This document shows positions 13,464-25,648 of a DNA stretch of 64,000 nucleotides, piece after piece. Source of the DNA: Ceratotherium simum simum (lineage: Eukaryota > Chordata > Mammalia > Perissodactyla > Rhinocerotidae); NCBI RefSeq assembly GCF_000283155.1, contig NW_004454193.1, positions 6,748,483 through 6,812,482 on the forward strand. Reading direction: 5' to 3'. Position 1 is the first letter of the stretch, and each line of letters begins with the position of its first letter. A model generated the notes under the pieces. It was not told the DNA's origin and did not search any database. It saw only the letters and a program-made list of their open reading frames with translations. Made by a program: the position numbers and the translations under genes.

Positions 13464-13668
13464 ATCGGAGGGTAGGAGGTGGTGTTCTTCACGAAGTGCC
13501 ATGGTTCTGCAGGCTGTGGCGGAGTGAACCTCAGGGGTCCAAGAGGGGGCTTGGCAAAAGGGACGCCCAGGAAGACGGCCACGGGCTGTGCAAATCCTTC
13601 TAAGCTGACGTACTTCCCCAGGACCTTGCCCTGCACAGTGTCCACAACAGGCGGCGAGGATGGGAGCC
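13464..13668 (-). CDS. CES1: CES1-like gene A, exon 2
   Basis: This exon encodes residues 18-86, the N-terminal strands of the alpha/beta-hydrolase fold. The translated stretch [18 protein letters not shown] and the following [16 protein letters not shown] block are diagnostic of carboxylesterases. Asn79 sits in an N-T-T sequon at the position of the conserved CES1 N-glycan. The acceptor is the second of two close AGs (AG at 13670-13669), because only that one keeps the frame from exon 1. The donor GT is at 13463-13462, splitting the Met86 codon AT|G. The 205-base length and the phases fit the CES1 gene structure as I know it. No stop or frameshift is present. Confidence 0.92.
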
Positions 13669-15014
13669 CTGCTGGACATCGAGAGGAAATGAGGATGTGT
13701 CAGAGGTGGAAGGATGGAACTGGATCCAGGTGGATCTCCCACTTTCAGAACATGACCTTGAATGAGTGACCTCAACTCACTAGGCCTCAGTTTCTTCTTA
13801 TGTAAAAGAGCAATAAGGTTAACTGTCCTTCCTAACTCATCGGGCTATCTTAAGGAGCAAATTGGAATTGGAGGTAAAACAACATCAAGTGAAAAGTAAA
13901 TACAGGAAGGAGGGCTGCTGGGAGCGAACAGACACTGGGTTTCCACTCTCAGGAGCCTCTGGAAACAATTATCCACTAGGATCCTGGCGCTGAGCTGCAT
14001 GCTGGATGGGAGGATGAACAAGAGGTGGCCCTTCTTCTCAGAAGCTCTGAACCTTGTAGGGAGAATGAGCCACACACATACTTGACCCTCCTGCTGGGAA
14101 GAAAGTGGTCAGTGTCCTGAGAGAGGCACCAGTAAGGTCCTACAGGAGTTAGAAGAGGGAGCGAGGGCTTCTATTGGTGGCATCATGAAGGCCGTGACGT
14201 TGGAGCTGGGACTTGCAGCAGGGGGAGGACTGAGCAAGGGGAGATGGAAGAGGGGGTATAAAGGTATAAAGTAGAGAAGAGAATGTGCTGAGGCTCTGAG
14301 ACAGCAAAATGCAAGGCCTGCACGATGAAGAGTGATTGTCCATTTGAGCCAGAGAGAGTCTATGGGGAGGGGAAGATAATCCTGGGGTGAGAGGGGTTCA
14401 TGTCTGGGAGGGCCTCGAATGCCAGGCTAAGGGTTTGGGCTTTACTTGGTTGGTAAATGAGCAGAGGGAACAGATCTGGAGTGCGGGTGAGTGACACAAC
14501 CAGCTTGAAGAGGGTTCTTCTGGTGGCTCTGAGCAGGGTCGTCCAGAGGGGGAGAGACGGGGGTCAGATTCCTCTCTGTTCCATTCTTGTGGAGCAGACA
14601 GTGCTTCCTCACTGAGCTGAAATTCACCTCCCTGCAGCTGCCCCATCAGCCCTGGTTCTACCTGCTGTGGGACCATCCTGAGCTGTCGTGGGGCAGGAGG
14701 CCTTTCAGACACTTGATAGTGCCCATCCCTCAGGTCAGCTCTTGTGTGTCTTCAGTTTGTTTAAGCATTCCTCATAGGAAATGACGTCTGGTCTATTGTC
14801 CTCTCAACTGCTCTCTTTTTGATGTAGACATAAGGTTAACATCTCCCTCAAAGTGTGTGGGCAGAGCAAAAAGGGATGATGTAGATTTGTTCTTATACAA
14901 GAATATCTAATGCTCCACTTCAAGGGAAATTAAGTGGACAGAAGCCAGATGGCCAAGGGTGAGAAAGAGGGTGATGAGGTGAGAGGCATCAGCAATAATG
15001 GTGAGAGCAGCATT

Positions 15015-15175
15015 AACCACATATGTTATAGGTAATGTTTATATACTGAGAACTTCCTATGTGCCGGATGTACATTGCAGTTCATTTAAATTAATCTTCA
15101 CAAGACCCTGGCTAGGTAGGTGTCCATATACCCATTTTACAGATGAGGAAACTGAGGAAATGGAGGCAGCCAGTG
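15015..15175 (+). repeat. MIR relic
   Basis: 'atactgagaacttcctatgt', 'cccattttacagatgaggaa' and neighbouring text follow the MIR core. Intron 1. Confidence 0.6.
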
Positions 15176-16019
15176 TGGACTTTCTGAATATGGAAATGGG
15201 ATGGGCTTGCTAAAGGAGGACCAGTGGTAAAGGAATAATCCCTCCTAATTTTGCTTTTACTCCACCCTTACACTCAGTTCCAGGCCTCTCACAGTGTGAT
15301 ACCACCAGAAAGCAGATATAATCCAGATGGGCCTGGGCTGTCAGGACACTGACGGCCTCAGGACTCAGGAGTCACAGAGCGAGTCCAGATCATTATTTTC
15401 CAGCACCTTGGACAAGGCCATTTCCCTGTCTTAACCTCAGTTTCTCCAGCTATAAAGTGGCACAGATGCATTCTGAGGGCCCCTGATGTACCCTTGTATT
15501 AACGATGTCTTTAGTGTCTGTATTTGATGCTTTGACATCCGGGGCCTTGCCGACCCTGGAGGGACTGCCCCTCCCAGAGGCAGCCATTCCGAGAGGTGGG
15601 AATCAGCTTGTACTTCCAGCATGCCACAGCCCACACCCCAACCACCCTCTTTATCAGGATCCTGCCCTAATCACACAGGGCCAGGTATCTGACAAGTGCA
15701 GACAGCCCCGAGGCCCCAGAGCTTGTTGAAATTGTTTAGTTTGCCAACCCTGAACCTGCTTATCCTGCCTCACCCCTTCCTCCCACAGCAACCAGGATGA
15801 AGACTCTTGCCCCAAATTCCTCCTCCTCCCTCTGCCTCCTGACCCGCTGGGTTCTTCACCTTGTGGCCGACCATGGTGGTGACGTGACCCCTCCCCTTGG
15901 GAACTGTGAGTAACAGAGTATCTTTCCAATGGCAGTCAGCTCCTGGTCTGTTGGTCTTACCATGCCTCAGATTTTGACTAATACGCTATATTTTAAAACA
16001 ATCCCTTTTATATATGAGT

Positions 16020-16260
16020 CTTTATTTTGCACTTTCTCCATATCAGGAACTATGCTCTTTAGAAAAAATGACCCATTTCCTCCTCACAACAGCTCAATGA
16101 GATAGGCACTGTCCTCATCCCTAGTTTAGAGGGGGAAACTGAGGCACAGAAAAGTGAAGTTCCTTGCCTAAGGATACACAGCTAGTAAGTGCTGGGCAGG
16201 AACTGGAACCCACGTACTCTGGCCCCAGAGTCCATATTAATATCTGCTAAGCCACTCTCC
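16020..16260 (+). repeat. MIR relic
   Basis: 'tcctcacaacagctcaatga', 'gaaactgaggcacagaaaag' and 'acacagctagtaagtgctgg' are MIR blocks. Intron 1, about 350 bases from exon 1. Confidence 0.7.
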
Positions 16261-16552
16261 AAGATTTGGCCATATCCGGACTAATCATCAAGGGGAAATA
16301 AACTGAGCTCTCCAAAGTTCTCATCTGCAAGGTGTGAGGTTAGCTGGTTGTTCTCCTGTGCTGGGAGCGGGCAGCTGAGGTCTCAGTGTTCATCCACCTT
16401 AGCTGGGTGACTGGGCTGAGCGCTCCAAGTCTGGAGGGCACTCTGCTGCGGATCCAGACCTGTCATGTCTTTGTGTCATCAGCATCTCCCTCACTGGTCC
16501 CTGCACAAAGATTTCCAATGTGCTCCGCTATTTGTATTTCAGAAGAACTCAC

Positions 16553-16604
16553 CCCAAGCCGTGGAAGCAGTGAGGGACACCAGGACCAGAGCGAAGAGCC
16601 ACAT
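16553..16604 (-). CDS. CES1: CES1-like gene A, exon 1 (signal peptide)
   Basis: This is the first coding exon of a type-1 carboxylesterase, a serine hydrolase of ester and amide bonds in the ER lumen of liver and other tissues. The ATG at 16604-16602 is chosen because it opens a hydrophobic signal peptide (MWLFALVLVSLTASTAWG) that closely matches CES1 family leaders, and because A is at -3. The exon ends after one base of codon 18, with a GT donor at 16552-16551, and joins exon 2 as a glycine codon. The peptide would direct the enzyme into the ER, with cleavage expected after about residue 17-18. Two GC boxes lie about 100-130 bases upstream. Exons 1-7 together give 900 nt, exactly 300 codons, in one unbroken frame, so this copy looks functional as far as it can be seen. 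Confidence 0.9.
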
Positions 16605-16860
16605 GGTGGAAGGACAGCAGCTCCTTGGCCTGCAGATCTCAGTGCACCTGGGAGGGGCTGTGCAGTCCGGCCCCAGAGCCCCAGCTCCCACTCTGCCCAT
16701 CAGCTTCCGCCCTCTCCCAGCTCCCGCCCCCTCCAGCTCCAGCACCCTAATTCTTCTCCCCTACGTCTCCTGCCTGCTCCAAACTCTCACCTCATTTCTC
16801 GCCCTATATCCTAATCAGGAGACAGCATAAAATCTCTCTTGCTTCCAAATTTTGCTCTGG
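16605..16860 (-). promoter_or_regulatory. Putative promoter and 5' UTR of CES1-like gene A
   Basis: This is the sequence immediately upstream of the CES1 start codon. Two GC boxes read GGGGGCGGGAG (complement of 16721-16731) and GAGGGCGGAAG (complement of 16704-16714). No convincing TATA box lies at the right distance. Sp1-driven TATA-less promoters are established for CES1 genes. The transcription start cannot be fixed from sequence alone. Confidence 0.45.
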
Positions 16861-17839
16861 GCGTCTTTTGGGGCCTCTAAGCCACGTCCACCCAGAGTTT
16901 ACCCTCTTTTATCTAAACAGCCTGAACTAAACTCTCTGATTACAGATAGCCGCAGACTCTTCAAACAACTTGTTACATAAGGGTATCTCCCTTCCTGGAC
17001 CTTAACCTCAGTGTGCAGTGAGCTTCCCAAAGACAGGCGCAGGAAGCAGATGCCTTTAGGCAGGGAGAGTTTTGGGTCTGGGGTCCCCAGAACAAGCTTG
17101 AAGACTTTTAGAGCAACTCCCAATCCTACAGCTGCTCAGCTGGGAAACTGAGGACAAATCTCTCAGCTTCCAGGGGCTTCTATTTCATAGACTTCTATGC
17201 TGCCAAGTTTGCAAGCATCTTAAATTGCATCCAGTCTCCCTTCTGATGCCTAAATTAACTTTACAATATTCCTGCCAATTGTGTCGGCCTCCTGTTGCAC
17301 ACCTCCAGGGTCACTATCTCTCCAGGCACGGATCTTTGGAGAGAATGTTCTTACATAAACTAACTCCAGCTCTCCATAGTCTCTGGCTCTAATCATCTAT
17401 CCTTCCTTCCATTTATTCATTATTCCATTTATTCGCTCATTCTCCAAACATTTACTAAATGCTTTGCACTATGCTAGATGTTATGGATACAAAGAAGAAT
17501 TCAAGGCACATTCTATCTTCTCGAGGAGCTCACTGTGTAATAGATAAGACAGATGGGGGAGGGGGGATTGCAATGCATTGTCAAAGCACCAGAATGCAGG
17601 GATATAAAGTGCTCTGGGAACACCTGGAAAAGTGTCCCTTACCTGCTGGGGACAGGAGGAAGATGCTCAAAGCCTATTTCATAGAATCATTAAATGTCCA
17701 ACAATAGGGAATTCATTAAATACACTCTGGTACAGCTGGCTAAGGAAATACTCTACATTCACTCAAACTAATGATGCACACCTCTATTTATTGAAAAAGG
17801 AAAGACAGTCATGATCTACGTGAAGGGGAAAAAACAGGA

Positions 17840-18445
17840 TATAAAACAGTTATGGCTGCTTTGGGATACAGTTTAGCAGTTCCTCAATAATTAAAAACAT
17901 AGTTACTATATTTCTCATAAATTCCACTCCTAGATATGTACCCAAGGTAATTGAAAACATGTCCATACAAAATTTGTACACAAACAGCAGCAGCATTCAT
18001 AATAGCTGAAAGTGGAACCAACCCAAATGTCCATCAACTGGTTAATGGGCAAATAAAATGTGATCTATCCATACAATGGAATGTTATTAGGCCATAAAAA
18101 GTAATAAATGATAGATACTTGTTACAACATGGATGAACTTTTAAAACATTATGCTAATGAAAGAAGATAGATACAAAAAGCCACATATTATATAATTCTA
18201 TTTATAAGAGATGTCCAACATAAGCAAATCCATAGAGATAGAAAATAGATTAGAGGTTGCTAGGGGATGGGGAGATGAGAAATGACTACTAAAGGGTATG
18301 GGGTTTCTTTTTCGGGTGATGGAAACCTTCTGGGATTAGATAGTTGTGATAGTTACACAACTTTGTGAGTATACTAAAATCACTGAATTGTACACTTAAA
18401 AGTGGTGAATTTTATGATGTGTGAATTATATTTCAATAAAATAAG
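17840..18445 (+). repeat. L1 3'-end fragment, plus orientation
   Basis: 'aacccaaatgtccatcaact', 'atacaatggaatgttattag', 'aacatggatgaacttttaaa' and the terminal 'tatatttcaataaaat' are the known 3'-UTR text of older L1M families. It lies in the region 5' of gene A. Confidence 0.7.
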
Positions 18446-18639
18446 GAATTATTTTATAAAAATTCAGTCATGCATAGTATCCCATTTTATTAAAAATACA
18501 TATATTTATTTATGTAGAAAAATTCTGGAAGGTTATATATATAATTCGTATTACATCAGCCATTTCCTGACTACAGTATTCTGTTTTTTCTTACTAGTAT
18601 TTTCTACTTTTATTATTTCAGACATTCATGTGACTGTGT

Positions 18640-18785
18640 GGCAAACCCTGTGCTGAATGTTTTGTTTGCAGAATATCACTTAGTTCTCAAAGTAACCTCT
18701 TGAGTTGATACTGTTATCTCCTGGGGCTCAGCGTGGTCAAGGAACTTGCCCACTGTCACACAACCAGTATGAGGAAGGGCTGAGG
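18640..18785 (+). repeat. MIR relic
   Basis: 'tcaaagtaacctcttgagtt' and 'acttgcccactgtcacacaa' fit the MIR core. Intergenic. Confidence 0.5.
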
Positions 18786-18799
18786 ATTGAGCAAAAGCT

Positions 18800-19740
18800 G
18801 CATAACGTTACAGGCCAGTCTGCTGTGGTGTCAAAACTTTCTGACAAACCGACTTTGTTGGTGCCCTAAGCACATGCTTGGTCCCCCTCTGGGTGAGCTC
18901 AGGTGGTCTCTCTTTTCTGGGATCTCCTCCACATTGGCCCCTTCAAAGTGCCGCACCTTCCTGGTGACCCCTCCTGGGTCTTCAGGCTGCCTGGAAGGAT
19001 GGTTGGAAACAGGAGTGCTGGGTTCCTGGGAGAGGTAGTGACCAGCTGGTATAGGTGCTTGCTAATGTCTCTACCTGCATGGTTCCCTCTCCCAGTGTGG
19101 ATTTTTCACTGAGAAAGCACTACCCAGCTAGGAACACATGCCCCAGTCCCCCTCACATTAACTGGAGTCATGAGATCTGTTCTTGCCAATGCAGAGGGGG
19201 AAGACATGAAGCATGGTTTTCTCCAGGCCAGCACAGCAAAGAGGCAGCTGTGCCTTCTCCACGCTCACACTGTTTTCCCAGTGTCATTGGCAAGCCTGCC
19301 TTTGTCCAGGCCAGACCAATATTGACATCAGAGAGAACTGGGCATCCAGCAACCATAAAGCACAGGACAATCCTAGAAAAGCTCATGGTTTCTTGTCCAA
19401 GGCCATAGATTGTAGCTGAAATAAAGCTTCTGGAGACCCAAAATTTAAAAAGGGATGCTCATTTGCATTCATTCTAGCCACTGTGGCAGGTGAGAGAGAG
19501 GGAGCCCTGTGGTGGGGTGAGGATTTTGTGACAGCATTAGGGTCGGTATCCAGAGGTGATCACTTCTGCAAAGATTGACCTGGGCTGAGGTTCCTTTCTT
19601 TTATCCTGGAAAAAACATGGGTCATTAGGTGCAGTGTAATAAAGAGCACCCCCATTTCTATCCCCATTGGACAATCTAGGTGGTCTTCCTAAGCAGACAA
19701 CAAGGTTATTTCTAATCACTTAGCACACCACACACACACA
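18800..19740. other. Intergenic stretch, nothing recognised
   Basis: No conserved frame, splice-bounded exon or RNA gene could be supported. A short (CA)n tract sits at about 19728-19742. Confidence 0.4.
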
Positions 19741-19746
19741 CCTACC

Positions 19747-20105
19747 TGTTAAGGCATAACCATCCTGACTTTTGCCCTGGTTAGCTGACCTTTGCAACCT
19801 GGGAACACAGCCCTGGCTCTTAGCCTATGAAGACTGTAGGATGCTGACCTAGCACAGTATAAAAGGCAGAGAAGATTTATTCTCCAAATCACATTGTTTA
19901 ATCACGTGCCTCCTTGTGATACCAATTAATTCCACAAACACAGGCAGCCACTCCCTGACCTCATCGTAGCTGGCTGCAGCCTTGAAGCCCCTTCCTGGCT
20001 CATGATGACTCTGCAGAAGTGATGGGGGAGGCTGGAGTCCATGAAGCCTAAAGCCAGACCTCAGTTGTGCTTGACGTGTATAATGTCTCTGCGTCACATT
20101 AGCGG
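19747..20105 (+). mobile_element. Possible solo LTR
   Basis: The segment begins TGTTAAGGCATAACC after a short CA repeat and contains a TATA box (AGTATAAAAGGC, about 19856-19867) at a plausible U3/R distance. The 3' boundary and terminal CA are unclear and no target duplication was found, so an unrelated TATA-bearing sequence remains possible. Confidence 0.3.
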
Positions 20106-20835
20106 TAGGCGATCCAGCTCTTCTTGTTTCAGTGGCAGTTGACTGGGATTATCGCTGTTCCCTCGGGGAACTCCCTGAGGTTTCCCGTGTGGAACTATGT
20201 GGTCTGAAGAGTAAACTCCTAGGAACTGGCCTTAACTCCTAAGTGGTTGGGCAGGTCTTAGGGGAGAAGACACCTCTGGGGGCTCCAAGTTAGCCCCCCA
20301 AACCTCTCCATGTCCATCAATTTACTCAACAGATTCATGGAGAGCTCATGCTAGAACAAGCACTGGACTAGTAGGAGCCCCTGTCCTACTGTGCCCTTCC
20401 CTTGACTTTGTCTATTAATCATGAAATTAATGAGGCAGAACCTTCATGGTGGGGAACACGGCACTGGGAAACCTGAGTTCTGGTAACCCCACTGGGTGAT
20501 TTTGGGGGTCCTTTCTGGGAATGTAGTGGTGAGAGGCAGGGGGTGGCTATGGGTTGGTGATCTCTCATGCAAAGTCCAGCCTTGATTAATATTCTGTGAA
20601 TCTAGAATTCTATGATATTTTCCAATGCAGCCTGGACATAGGCAGTGTTTCTGGAACCTTGGTCATTTTCCTTCTAATATCATGTATTGTTGCCATAACA
20701 CCATACTGTCTGTACTATTATTAACAGTTTTCTTAAATCGATTAATTCTTTTTTACTTTATGACACTCATTCAAACAGTAAATTTACCCTATTTCCATAA
20801 ATGGAAGACCTGAGTAACTTGCCATGAATTAAAGG

Positions 20836-21230
20836 TGTTAAGAAACAAAATTCAGCTCAGTAAATTTTAACGACCCTATTGGCTTTACTCACTGATGCAT
20901 GAATTGGGCAGCATCCCATCTAGAAGACAGAAAGGATCTCCAAAGAGCCATACAAAATGAAAGACTTTTATAGGCAGAAGGGGTGGGACAAGGAAGTTGC
21001 TATCAAAGGTGTATTGCTTGTGGCAATGTCACTTTCGTTTGGGGGATGGCAGGCATCTTCTCAGGGAGATCACCTCAGTGGTGCTGCCCGGGTAATTCCA
21101 GATTGACAGGTTTGAGATTCCACTCCTGGGAGAGGTTGAAACTGCAATTAAGTTAGGTATTAAGTCTCAGTTTGGTAACATGGGCTTAGCACAGTGACCC
21201 CATGTTGGGCACCTTGTCTCCTTTTTAACA
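20836..21230 (-). mobile_element. ERV-A 3' LTR
   Basis: In minus orientation the element runs TGTTAAAAAGGAGAC to ...TTTCTTAACA, i.e. TG...CA ends with a TGTTAA/TTAACA inverted repeat. A TATA-like CTATAAAAG lies midway and a degenerate poly(A) signal (GAGTAAA) near the end. A purine tract (AGAAGGGAGA) immediately precedes it in minus sense, as expected for a polypurine tract and therefore for a 3' LTR. The LTR is unrelated to those of ERV-B although the internal regions are homologous. Confidence 0.7.
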
Positions 21231-21511
21231 AATCTCCCTTCTGATCAGACTCTCAGCTTAACTGAGAGATGTGATCAAAATTTAAGGCATTAGTGTCACT
21301 CCCAGCTCCCACTCTGAAGTTCTCACAGTTTTTGCTGATCCTGCATGTGCTATTCATAGGTCATGACATTTTTTCTAAATCTCTGTGCTATCAAATGTCT
21401 TGACTTCAGGTTCACATTTTTTAAGTTGGTTATTCTCTTCAATAATTTTCTGATGTTCCAGTGTTAGGGAGATCATCTGTTTGGTGGTTAGTGGCTGCAA
21501 ACATCCATTTA

Positions 21512-21722
21512 TTGGGTTTTTCTTGGTTTTGATTTTTGATGAAGAAGATTGACCCTGAGCTAACATCCGTGCCCGTCTTCCTCTATTTTGTATGTGGGAC
21601 TGCACCACAGCATGGCTTGATGAGTGGTGCGTAGGTCCTCACCCGGGAATTGAACCTGCGAACCCCGTGCTACCAAAGCAGAGCACACAAAATTAACCAC
21701 TATGCCAATGGGCCAGCAACAG
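21512..21722 (-). mobile_element. ERE-type SINE with target duplication
   Basis: An equine tRNA-related SINE in minus orientation. Plus-strand text runs 'gaagattgaccctgagctaa' to 'ccactatgccaatgggccag'. It is flanked by GCAAACATCCATTTA (21497-21511) and GCAAACGCCCATTTA (21723-21737), a 15-base duplication with two mismatches. It is inserted in ERV-A. Confidence 0.85.
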
Positions 21723-24700
21723 GCAAACGCCCATTTAAATGTTTTGAGAGAAGACAGTGTACCGGGGAGACTACTATGATTATTATAAGCAAGATAATTC
21801 ATAGTATCTGAAGTGTGCTTTGGAGCCATGGTCCCCAAGACACAAACCAATCAAAATCAAATAAGTTGAAGAAAGGCCCCACTGAGGGAATCATTTTCTT
21901 AAGCCAAGTGTCTTGTTCAATACTCTTATGTAGCTGAGTCTCAACTTCCTTAGAAGTATTAATCTAGCTCCAGCAAATGGTGTTGACCACAGCATAGACA
22001 CCTAGTTGTTCAGCAAAAAAGATAGTCAAGAGCAATCCTATTCTTAAGAGCAACCTTGGCCAGAAAGTCTAAACATTTTTGTTGGATGCTTTAGCAACAT
22101 ATTTTGCAATATCTTCAAGAGTTAAGGAGAGGTTCCTGATCATAGCCTCATCTGCAATTACTCCTAGCCAGGGAAGCAGTGATCTACCAAACGAAGCTAA
22201 TTTTGAGTCATGAATGCCCCATGGTAATTCCTATTTGAGTGTGTGACTCAGGGCTGGAAAGGTGACAGTCAGGGTGGCCAGTAATATTTAAGAGTCTGTT
22301 GACTGCACAGGCAGTTTTATTCTGATTACCCTTGCCTAGTGTCCCTTTCTTTGTATAGAGCATGGACACAAGATGGTTCTGTAGTTTGGGATTGTTAACC
22401 AGAGCCAGGCAAATGGACCCCCAGAGTTAAGGAGTCTGACACAATAGAGAAGGGCCTGAGTTTGCTCCAGAGAGACAGAGGCATTAGAAATCACGGAGAA
22501 GTTTGTGATGGACAGAACTACAGAATCACCAGAAATGTGGCAAATCCAACAGTTGTTCTGAGGTTAGATTACCACCTTTTGCAGTGGCCTGAGATATCAT
22601 TATCTTTCCAGGTCAGAGCAAGACAATACATGGACGAAAGAATCATAAAGACCTTCACAGTGTAAGAATTAGGAAAAAGATGGTCAGAGAGGAAACGAGG
22701 AATGGAAAGAAACTTTCTTCATCTGGTCTTGGGTTGTAGCAATTTACCTCAATGTCACTTACTTCTCTTCCTGGTCAAATTGACGCTTAGGTCTCCTGTT
22801 GGTGTGTAGTATCTAGAGTGTGAAGGAGCCCTTTTTAATTGGGAACTGTGAACCCAAGGTTCATGTCTCTGAGGTTTGGCTGCCATCTGGAGAGTGAGGT
22901 GGAGTTGGCATAGTCCCTTCCAAGGAGATCCAAGGTCAGTCTTGGTTCTTAGTGATTCCAAATCAGAAGAGTAGAAGAAAACTGGAAACATTAGTTTGGA
23001 GAGTCATGCCAGATATTTGAGGAAACCAGAAGAATTCAGTGTCCAGTACACCTTACAGGTATATAACAAAAACTTAAAGGCAATTAACTGGATTAGAATC
23101 TAATATCTATAGGGGTGCAAACACAACTGTTCTCTCTACAATCATTTTTTTTTTACCAAACATAATCGCAGTAAAACTAATTTGTTTCCATTAAACTTGG
23201 CCTGATTATTTATATAAGTGCAGTAAGAATAGTGACTAACCATGTAAGGTCCTTTTAAGACTCCTTTGCCTTAACTAACGGATCTGAGATTGAGCTCTTA
23301 AAAACCTCTGAGGCCAGGAAGCCAAGCCAAGATTTTACCTACAATACCTGTAATTTGAGTTAATTCCTCTCTTCTAGAGGTCCCCCAAAATATTCTGACG
23401 TTCCTGTGCCTTCCAGGAGATCACCTTCCTTACTTACCTGGTAACACTGTTGGGAATCCTATAAGCAAGGTACCAAGCCAATTTTTTTAAGGGGCTGTAT
23501 TGGTTCCATAAAGCCAACCTTAGCTCCTCAAAGCTGTCTGGTCATATCTGAGTCTATGTATATCTCTCTCAAATTGACATTCTAGTCAAAGCCTTGGTAA
23601 TATAACCAATGTTTCCACTTGTTTCCTGTTACAAGGAGAACAGATTATTATTGAATTTATGGAAATAACCAACTGTATTGCCATGAAAAGAACACTAGCG
23701 ATTTCCATATTCTGGAAGGATCAGGTAGGCAGGAAAAGTAAATGTTTCATCTTTTTTTACAGAGGTATGCTTTACCAAATTGCTGTAAGTTATAGGTAGC
23801 TTAAGAAGGAAAGGCTTCCTTAAATCTGGAAAAACAAAACATTAATAAAACAGCAATATTTCAAACAAAAAATCCTAAAAGCTATAATTATCTTTCTCAA
23901 TTCATTCAGTCCCACGTAATTAATAATTATTCTGTTTGAATCAAGTTTTTCCATTAGTTTTGGAAATTCTTACCCCGTTCATTTTTATTATCTTAAAGTT
24001 ATTAGAAACCTGTACTTGTTAAAGTCCTTTGTAAGAATCTCCTTGAAGATAGAGCCATTTGCTGGAATCATTTTTGCAAAAGCTTCAGAATAAAACAATA
24101 ACTAAATTACAAAAGATCTAAAAATGACCATTGTTAAAGATCTGATGAGAGTTCATTATAATGCAATTGACAAAGAAATATGATTATTTCTGTGACATAC
24201 AACATCTTAAGGTAATATCTAAAATTATGACTGATAACATTATACCAGAACAAATCAGAATGTTAGGAATTTCAGATAATTTGTGAAACATTATATTAAC
24301 AAATACCTATAGAAATATAAAGAAGGTTTAATACCGCTTCGAGTATGACAGTTCTTCCCAGTAATTTAACGTATCAAATAAGCCTAATTAGTTTACATTT
24401 CTCTTTTCATAAGGAAAGAATACATTAATTTCAAATGTTCCAATGGGCCCTCTGGAAAATCCCGAAGTTTGTTTGATGTCAAAGAGATTTCATTTAGAAT
24501 TTGGTTTTGGGAAGTGTACCAAAAATATCAAAAGGTTTAAAAACACTTGCTCAAACAAGATCATAATTCACCGTGAAACAATACTTAGTTATCCACTTAA
24601 CCAAGGTGATGACTAAAGACTTCACAGGCAGGTACAGAAAGTTACATAGCTGTAAAAAAAACCAAACCAATCTAAAAAAACCCCAAACACTTTAGCTTTT

Positions 24701-24763
24701 TAAATAAAGAATCAGTTTTCTTAAGTAATCAAATGTCTGATAAAGACGATATGAAACACAAGA

Positions 24764-25010
24764 ATTTTTTATTGAAGTATGATTGACATACAATAATATA
24801 TTAATTTCAGGTGTACGACATAGTGATTTGTTATTTTTATACATTACAAAATGATCATTACACTAAGTTTAGTTACCGTCACCATACAATGTTATTACAA
24901 TATCATTGCCTGTATTTCCTATGCTGTTCATTACATCCCCATGACTTATGTATTTTATTACTGGAAGTTTCTACCTTAAACACAGGAAATTATTTTAATA
25001 AAACACAATC
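24764..25010 (-). mobile_element. L1 3'-UTR fragment
   Basis: 'tattgaagtatgattgacat', 'aggtgtacgacatagtgatt' and 'tacattacaaaatgatcatt' are the 3'-UTR of an L1MA-like family, read on the minus strand. 5'-truncated and inserted in ERV-A. Confidence 0.7.
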
Positions 25011-25648
25011 TTTGTTTTCCAGCCAGATTACTTAAAAGGCAAAGAAAAATCTTTCACAATCTCTTATTATCAAAGTAGGCCAATCATGCAAAAATTTATC
25101 TTTTTAACAGACAGAAAACCAATACTATTTTGGCACCAGTGTGCTAAACATTTTTTTAAAGTTAAATAAATTCATTCGAATCTTAGGCAGCTTGATGATG
25201 CATAAAATTCCTTTCCCCCACATTCTTTTCCACAAATCATCTATGCTTTTTTTCCTATTTTCCCCTTTTTCTCATTTTAGAACAATCAAGCATTCTACTT
25301 TCCTTATGTACACTTCATACAATTGTTTTCTTTCACCTCGATTATTTCTAAGTAGTTTTAACTGGATATATTGATTACAATTTTCAATCATTAATTCCTA
25401 GTTAAAACTAAGTAGTTAACAATTAATGGACTATCTCTTACACTAACATTCTGTGGATTGGCAGACTTATAAATACATTTTATAGTTTCTAGAAGTATAT
25501 TCTTCCTCATAGTAAATTTTTCAATGTGACACAAAACATGTTTACTGATAGACCCAATATCTTTAGTTCCTCTGTAAAAGGAAGCCAAAAGTGGGTAAAC
25601 TTATGTTCAGTAATTAATGTTTTAATATTTTTTTGACATGATGTTATA

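Larger units (their letters stand above)
21231..25648 (-). mobile_element. ERV-A internal region, truncated
   Basis: This stretch aligns by eye, in the same order, with the internal region of ERV-B. Shared blocks include those at 22890-23110 vs 40240-40410, 23180-23240 vs 40470-40540, 23640-23720 vs 40735-40800, and 25020-25620 vs 41700-42580. Around 21960-22010 it matches the ERV-B segment I read as an envelope transmembrane remnant. No long frame survives. At about 25648 it is cut by an L1 insertion and I could not find its continuation beyond the L1 stack, so the 5' LTR is missing. A SINE (21512-21722) and an L1 3' fragment (24764-25010) are inserted. Confidence 0.6.

Noticed and set aside
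13410..13775. 121-codon minus-strand frame overlapping CES1 exon 2
   Set aside because: It is an out-of-frame shadow of exon 2; the true frame gives the CES1 sequence.
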